Of a DNA stretch of 64,000 nt, positions 59,000-64,000 are shown in pieces. The stretch is from NCBI RefSeq assembly GCF_964030865.1, contig NZ_OZ034984.1, forward strand, positions 186,001-250,000, read 5' to 3'. The notes beneath the pieces are model-generated. The model searched no databases. It had not been told where the DNA came from and was given only the letters and a program-made list of their open reading frames with translations. Each line of letters begins with the position of its first letter. The first letter of the stretch is position 1. The translations under genes were made by a program, and so were the position numbers. The stretch comes from Spiroplasma endosymbiont of Dioctria linearis. Lineage in GTDB: Bacteria > Bacillota_I > Bacilli_A > Mycoplasmatales > Mycoplasmataceae.

Positions 59000-59923
59000 A
59001 TGGAACAAATAATAAAATTTGAAAATTATATAAAAAGATTTAAAAAGAAAGTTATTGGTCCTTTGAATTGCTCAATTCAAAAAGGAAGAATAACAGCTTT
59101 GCTTGGAAGTAGTGGGAGTGGTAAAACTGTTATAATCAATTCAGTATTAGGAATAATCAAGGAATTTAAAGGAGATATTAAAATTGAAAATATCTCTAGA
59201 AAAAAGGGTAAATACTTTTTAGTAAATAGTAAAATAGGCTATTATACTCAGATGGATTTTTCATTATATGTTGTAAGTGCCTATAAGTTTTTATTGGATA
59301 TGTGTATAATGATGGGTCTAACTAAAGTTATTTCAAGAAAAAGAATTGAATACTGAATGAAATATTTTGATATTTGAGAGTCAAGAAATAAACCAATTAA
59401 AAGTTTTTCATGAGGAATGAAAAATAGAATGAATTTAATATTGTGCTTTATTAAAGAGCCAGAAATTCTTATTCTTGATGAACCTGGAGCTAATTTAGAT
59501 TCGTATTGAAGAAATAAAATTAAAATATTATTGATGGATGCTAAAAAAGAAGGCAAAACAATAATAGTTACTGTTCATAATATTGATGAAATAGCAGATA
59601 TTATTGATGATTTTATAATTATTGATAATGGACAAAACATTTTTAATGGTTCAGCTGAAAAACTAAATGTTTATTCAAAATATAAAGTATATATAAGTGA
59701 ACAATTTGAAGTACAAAACTTTAGAAATTTTTTATCAACTAATAATATAAAATCCTTTAAATATGATGAAATTGAAAACTCTTTAGTAGTTGCAATTGAA
59801 AATTTTAAACAATTAAACTTCTTATTTTTATATTTAATTAAAAATAATTTGCCCTTAAAAAACTTGCTTAAATTGCCAATTAATATGGAAGCTATTTATA
59901 AGGCTTTAGAAAACAATATTTAG
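59000..59923 (+). CDS. ABC transporter ATPase, family B, copy 4
   Basis: 307 aa, two residues longer than its paralogues (ends ALENNI) because the sequence diverges at the unit's end, where no IS follows. ATPase motifs intact; INSVLG replaces INSLLG and DAKKEGKT replaces DAKKDGKT. Confidence 0.9.
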
Positions 59924-59989
59924 AATAAAGTGTTTTGCAATTAATTTAAGCAATTTAGTTTGAATTAATTTAAGAATATTTTTTACTTA

Positions 59990-60018
59990 TTGACCAAACT
60001 ACACTTATTTGTTAAGAT
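59990..60018 (+). promoter_or_regulatory. Promoter of the SemiSWEET gene
   Basis: TTGACC (59990-59995), 17-nt spacer, TAAGAT (60013-60018). A ribosome site AAGGGAG (60027-60033) precedes ATG 60043. Confidence 0.65.
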
Positions 60019-60042
60019 AAGTCAATAAGGGAGAAAATTAGT

Positions 60043-60549
60043 ATGATATTAACATCAGCTTCAAAATTACTTGCAAATGATATTCTTGGATGAGTTGGTT
60101 TTGCAACAAGTTTTTCAATGCTATTACCTCAAGTAATTAAGGTATGTGTGACTAAAAATACAAAAGCATTATCTCCAATTATGTTCTTTTTAACTTTTCT
60201 AAATGCTTGTATCTGAACTAGTTATGCATTTATTAAAGAACCTGTTGACTTACAAGTTGGGTGTGCTAACTTATCTGCAATGGCAGCTTCATTATTCATT
60301 TTATGCTTTATAATTTCAAATAAAATAAAAGATAAAATGACTTTAAATCGACTTAAAAAAGATAAGAAGATAAATGAAAATTTGGAAGAGATGTCTGTAG
60401 TTGAAATAAAAAATGAAAATGAATTACTAAGTGAAGAGATAATTAATATGCAAGAGAAAATTGAAGAACTTCAAGAAAATGTTGAAGTTCTAGAAGAACA
60501 AGTGGAAGTACTTGAAGATCAAGTTGAAGTATTAGAAGAAAAAATGTAA
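60043..60549 (+). CDS. SemiSWEET/PQ-loop sugar transporter with coiled-coil tail
   Basis: 168 aa. The first ~95 residues form three helices with the PQ motif (P29-Q30 in SMLLPQVIKV) and the conserved NxCIWTSYAF stretch, the pattern of bacterial SemiSWEETs, which transport sugars as homodimers. SemiSWEETs are usually about 90 aa. Here a charged ~70-residue tail follows, with heptad-like repeats (ENVEVLEEQVEVLEDQVEV) that should form a cytoplasmic coiled coil. The tail could oligomerise the dimers or tether them; this is inference. The distal half of the gene is duplicated at 63005. Confidence 0.8.
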
Positions 60550-60570
60550 TAATTATACATTAATATTACA

Positions 60571-60587
60571 TTTTTTTTTTTTTTTTT
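60571..60587 (+). repeat. 17-T tract upstream of lipoprotein C
   Basis: 17 consecutive T, 141 bp before ATG 60729, followed by a hairpin (60588-60595 with 60603-60610). Unlike the array units it is not between an obvious -35/-10 pair; a TATAAT lies downstream at 60663-60668. Confidence 0.7.
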
Positions 60588-60728
60588 AAGAACAGTGCTT
60601 TTCTGTTCTTATAAAAATATTTTTATATTACAAACTAAAAAATTAAAATTGTTAAAGTAAATTATAATGATAATATAACTTGATATTATTCTGGTGACTT
60701 TTAGAAAAAGAAATGAGAAAAATAAAAA

Positions 60729-62570
60729 ATGAGAAAATTATTAGGATTATTAGCTACTTTTAGTTTAGTTACAACAAGTAGTGTAGCTGTAGTTGCTTGT
60801 GGAGATAAAACAGTTACTCCCCCAATTATTGAAGACAATAGTCAATTAATTAAGGAGTTAGAAACTGAAACTAATGAAATTTTTAAAAAGCACTTAGAGA
60901 ATAATGTTTATAAAAATTTAATTGGCTTACCAGAAATGGAAGTAAATAATAAGTTTTTAACTAAAAATAAAATTAAGCAGTACCAAGGTAAAACAGTTGG
61001 AGAAATTGATCCATATGATTTACAACAATTAGAAATAGATATGAAGAAAGTTTTAGATATTAATGAATTAACAAAGTCACTAAATCAATTGAAAAATGTA
61101 AATAAATATAAAATTCTTTTAAATGATGTTGATAATTTACTTAAAAATGTAATTTTTGATTGAAAATCATTAGTAATTAAGGCTTATGAAAAAGAAGGAA
61201 TATATTTAGGGAATGTAATTGTTGATTATAAAATTGAGGTTCAATATAAAGGAGTCAAAGATATTGAAACTTTTAATATCAGTGATAATTTTAAGTATAC
61301 TTCAACTAATAATGAAGCTTTGAAAAAAGGAAGTGATGACTTTTATCAAAATATTGCTAGAGATTACTTTTCATCTGACAAGGCTAGTGATCAGAAACAT
61401 ACAAATTTAAAATGAAATGTTATTAACGAGTCAAAAGATGAATCAGATGGTTATGGAACCTATGAAACTGAGTTGAAAAAATACTATCAAGAGAAAGCTA
61501 AATCAAATGGATTTGAAGACTCAATGACAAACTTTATTAAAGATAATTATTTTAGTGAAATAAGTAGTACATTGCCACTTTCTTTTGAAGGAGATTTAAT
61601 TTATAAATCATCTGACATGAATAAATACTCGTTGTTTAATTCAATAAATACCGTAAAAAGTTATGAAGATGTTAATTCAATTAAATTAGATTATAAAAAT
61701 GATGAGGGAAAATTATTGCTAAATACTATTTTTAGAAATGATCCAAATAAGTCAGAAACTCAACAATCATTAGTAAATAATTATTTTACAAATGATAATT
61801 ATGAAATTTGAGAAGAGCAATATAAACTTGTAAAAGAAAATTTCCTAAAAGAGTTATCAATTGATAAGGAATCTTCAATTGTTCAGACAAATGAGTTTAA
61901 AAGTTCTTTAGCATTAGGATATGTTAATTTAACTGGTTTATCAATTAATTTAGCAGATGGTGGTTATATTCATGAATTACCAGATTTTAGAATAGCTGTT
62001 AATTATTTAATTGATGTTGGACAATCTAATAGTAAAATATTAGATAACTTAGCTAAATTCTCTGTGAATAGTTTAAAGGCTTGACATAAAACAATGGGAG
62101 TATCTTATGGTTATGAATATCCAGAATATAATTCTGCTCAGGATTTTTTAATGGTTATTAAAAGCTCAAAACTGACTAATAAATTTGTAGAAAAAGATAA
62201 AACAACAGGATATTGAGGAAAATATAACTCATTTAATTTTTATTTAAATCTTGGTTTAAGTGATAAATTTGAATTTACAGAAGATAGATTAAATATGTTA
62301 AATCAAGCTAAACTTTCTGAAGATTCAATATACTCAATAGGATTACAACAAAAAGGCCTAGCAAGCGCAACTAATGTATGAAACTATACAGCCTTTAATT
62401 GAATTATGGATAAAAATGGAATTAGTTTAGAATGAAATGATAGAGATTATAATATAAACAATAATATTATGCTTTGGGACTTAGGCTATATTAATTTTTA
62501 TATTGATTTAGATCAAATTACATTAGGTTCTAAAACATTAGGTCAAAAGGACTTCATTAAATTCATCTAA
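60729..62570 (+). CDS. Surface lipoprotein, family B, copy 5
   Basis: 613 aa, intact, lipobox AVVACGDK. Its signal peptide (MRKLLGLLATFSLV) and upstream region come from a recombination with the SemiSWEET/spiralin spacer, not from an IS-hairpin-poly(T) unit, and no clear ribosome site is seen. The C-terminal variable segment is unique (KTTGYWGKYNSFNFYL..., SATNVWNYTAFNWIMDKNG). No functional permease or ATPase follows, so it is an orphan of the family. Confidence 0.85.
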
Positions 62571-62587
62571 TAGAATTTTCTATTTAA

Positions 62588-63003
62588 TGAAAAAATTATA
62601 TAAGGAATTTAAATAATCAAATATAGTTTTAAATCTATTATAAAAGAGAGGTCTTTTATAATATTTAATGGACTATATTTTTTATTTTTATTGCTCCTTG
62701 CAGTTTACTCACTTTTTCAAAGAAATAATAGTAATTTCCTATTAATTTTTTAATTACTTTGTTTTATTAACTGTATCTATAATATTATTTATTTTATGTC
62801 TTTAGAAGTTTTTTATTTCAAATAATTTTTCTTATTAATATCTCTATTTGCAAATATTCAAGTATCAACAATAATTGACACACTAATATTATCAAGTACA
62901 TTTATTACTAATTTACTTTATACTTTTTTAATACAAGCAGAATAAAATAAGAGTCTAATTTTTTTATAAAAATGATAATAGTACTATGGTAGTTAGCGAA
63001 ATA
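62588..63003 (+). pseudogene. Family B permease remnant
   Basis: Starts like the other permeases (aatgaaaaaattatataagg, ...tataatatttaatggac), then hits TAA within about ten codons. It is internally deleted around 62803 and ends abruptly inside the sequence that encodes VNEIYD, where SemiSWEET-tail sequence takes over. Confidence 0.85.
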
Positions 63004-63004
63004 T

Positions 63005-63211
63005 ATGACTTTAAATGGACTTAAAAAAGATAAGAAGATAAATAAAAATTTGGAAGAGATGTCTGTAGTTGAAATAAAAAAGGAAAATAAATTGTTAAGT
63101 GAAGAGATAATTAATATGCAAGAGAAAATTGAAGAATTTCAAGAAAATGTTGAAGTACTTGAAGATCAAGTTCAAGTATTAAAAGAAAAATTAATATTTA
63201 TTATACATTAA
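63005..63211 (+). pseudogene. Duplicated SemiSWEET tail fragment
   Basis: 68 codons equivalent to the linker and coiled coil of the 60043 gene (TLNxLKKDKKIN, NVEVLEDQVQVL) without the membrane part. The frame ends at TAA 63209-63211. It is a recombination product; translation would require start within atgactttaaatg, with no ribosome site. Confidence 0.8.
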
Positions 63212-63218
63212 TATTGCA

Positions 63219-63234
63219 TTTTTTTTTTTTTTTT
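63219..63234 (+). repeat. 16-T tract upstream of the spiralin-like gene
   Basis: Same position (140 bp before the ATG) and context as the tract at 60571. The intervening sequence is homologous (cttataaaaatatttttata, aaagtaaattataat). Confidence 0.7.
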
Positions 63235-63374
63235 GATGAAAGAAATAATTTTTTATTCTTATAAAAATATTTTTATATTCCAAACCGGGAAATTAAAATC
63301 CTTAAAGTAAATTATAATAATAATAACTTGATATGTGTGTGTGGTACTTTCAAAAAAAGTATGGAGGAATAAAA

Positions 63375-64000
63375 AATGAAAAAATTATTAGGATTATTAG
63401 GAGCAGCTGGTTTAGTTGCTACAACTAGTGCAACAGTTGTTGCATGTGGTGGACAAAAAGTAGTAGATAAGTCTCTAGAAATTTCAAAACTTGAGGCAAA
63501 AAATATAACAATTAATGTTGGTAAAAAAACTGATAAAGCAGTTGTTAAAATAGTATCTGATGCAAAAGATAAATCAATTTTAACAGTAACTGCTGGTAAC
63601 GTTGCTGATAATGGTGATGTAGTAATTACTGTAACACCATCTAAATTGCCAACTGAAAAAGATGTTAAAGAAGTTTTAACAGTTACATATGGTGTTGAAA
63701 AAGATGGAAAACAAACAGTTTTAACAACAACAAAAATTAACGTTACTGTTAAAAAACAGGAAGCTACAACTCCTGAATTAGTAAAAATTGAAACTCATGT
63801 AACAGTTAAAACATTAACAATTACTGAAGTTAAAACTGCTGATGCTTATTTAACAGATGTTAAAGGGAAAAATGCTAACTTAAATGTTGCAGAAGTAAAA
63901 GCTACATTAAAAAAAGCTCCAGAAGCAGCTGTTCCAGCTGAGGGAGAAAACCCAGCAAAAGAAGCAGTAAATGGTACATTATTAATTACAGTTAATGAAG
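63375..64000 (+). CDS. Spiralin-like lipoprotein (3' partial)
   Basis: At least 208 codons, cut by the right edge. Strong ribosome site GGAGG (63363-63367). Signal peptide MKKLLGLLGAAGLVATTS with lipobox TVVACG. The mature part is Thr/Val/Lys/Ala-rich, without Trp or Cys, with beta-rich segments (SKLEAKNITINVGKKTDKAV, TILTVTAGN-like, VITVTPSKLPTEKDV). Composition and layout resemble spiralin, the most abundant Spiroplasma surface lipoprotein, involved in host contact. It could instead be a spiralin-like paralogue, as sequence similarity by eye is limited. No second domain is visible before the cut. Confidence 0.7.

Larger units (their letters stand above)
35894..59930 (+). repeat. Array B: four tandem ~6.0-kb units
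   Basis: Units start at IS3-like left ends 35894, 41912, 47929 and 53935 (spacing 6018, 6017 and 6006). Each has an IS3 remnant, perfect or near-perfect hairpin, poly(T), lipoprotein, permease and ATPase. As in array A, each ATPase except the last runs within about 50 bp into the left end of the next IS. A fifth lipoprotein with a decayed permease lies at 60729-63003 without an IS. Permease and ATPase copies differ at few positions, while lipoprotein C-termini and IS remnants differ more. Confidence 0.9.

Noticed and set aside
60588-60610. Hairpin after the T tract at 60571 as a terminator of the SemiSWEET gene
   Set aside because: The T run is upstream of the stem, not downstream, so it is not a standard terminator on the plus strand; on the minus strand the tail would be A, not U.
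63005-63211. Fragment as a genuine small coiled-coil gene
   Set aside because: It starts at a recombination junction without a ribosome site and matches the SemiSWEET tail; treated as a fragment.

Overview
The window reads as a very AT-rich mollicute chromosome using genetic code 4. Nearly every long gene is interrupted by in-frame TGA that must be tryptophan (TGG is rare). The lipoprotein signal peptides (MKKLLxLL...C), a spiralin-like lipoprotein at the right edge, a lipoprotein chitinase and a SemiSWEET transporter point to Spiroplasma; the genus is my inference and no species is assigned.

Positions 1-12,525 look like a defence island cut up by one insertion sequence family. In order: a three-gene operon of GHKL ATPase, Z1 helicase-like protein and HNH nuclease; an AbiH/SIR2-like gene; a membrane-anchored protein of unknown function; one intact ISNCY (IS1202-like) element; and a reverse transcriptase (RT) gene. 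The RT protein carries an N-terminal retron-effector-like domain. Directly upstream lies a structured non-coding segment bounded by an 8-bp inverted repeat, with a -10 box placed to start the transcript at its first base. This retron-like locus is the best candidate for an undescribed system. Decayed ISNCY copies sit between the defence genes at 4.66-4.99, 6.49-7.28, 13.16-13.42 and 16.37-16.75 kb.

A lipoprotein with repeated modules and a C-terminal GH18 chitinase domain occupies 13.5-16.3 kb.

Positions 16.8-28.9 kb hold array A and 35.9-59.9 kb hold array B. These are tandem, roughly 6-kb units with the same plan: an IS3-like element or remnant, a poly(T) promoter, a large lipoprotein, an ABC-2 type permease with a long extracytoplasmic domain, and an ABC ATPase. 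Array A has two units and array B four; a fifth B-type lipoprotein (60.7-62.6 kb) is followed by a decayed permease. A run of 16-17 T lies upstream of every one of these lipoproteins and of the spiralin-like gene. In most units it fills the spacer between plausible -35 and -10 boxes, so slipped-strand phase variation is likely.

Between the arrays are a secreted protein of unknown function, a divergent MarR regulator/ABC exporter pair with palindromes in the shared intergenic region, and a lipoprotein papain-like cysteine peptidase with a truncated duplicate. The right end holds a SemiSWEET protein with a coiled-coil tail, a duplicated fragment of it, and the start of the spiralin-like gene. 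I saw no tRNA, rRNA or CRISPR array.
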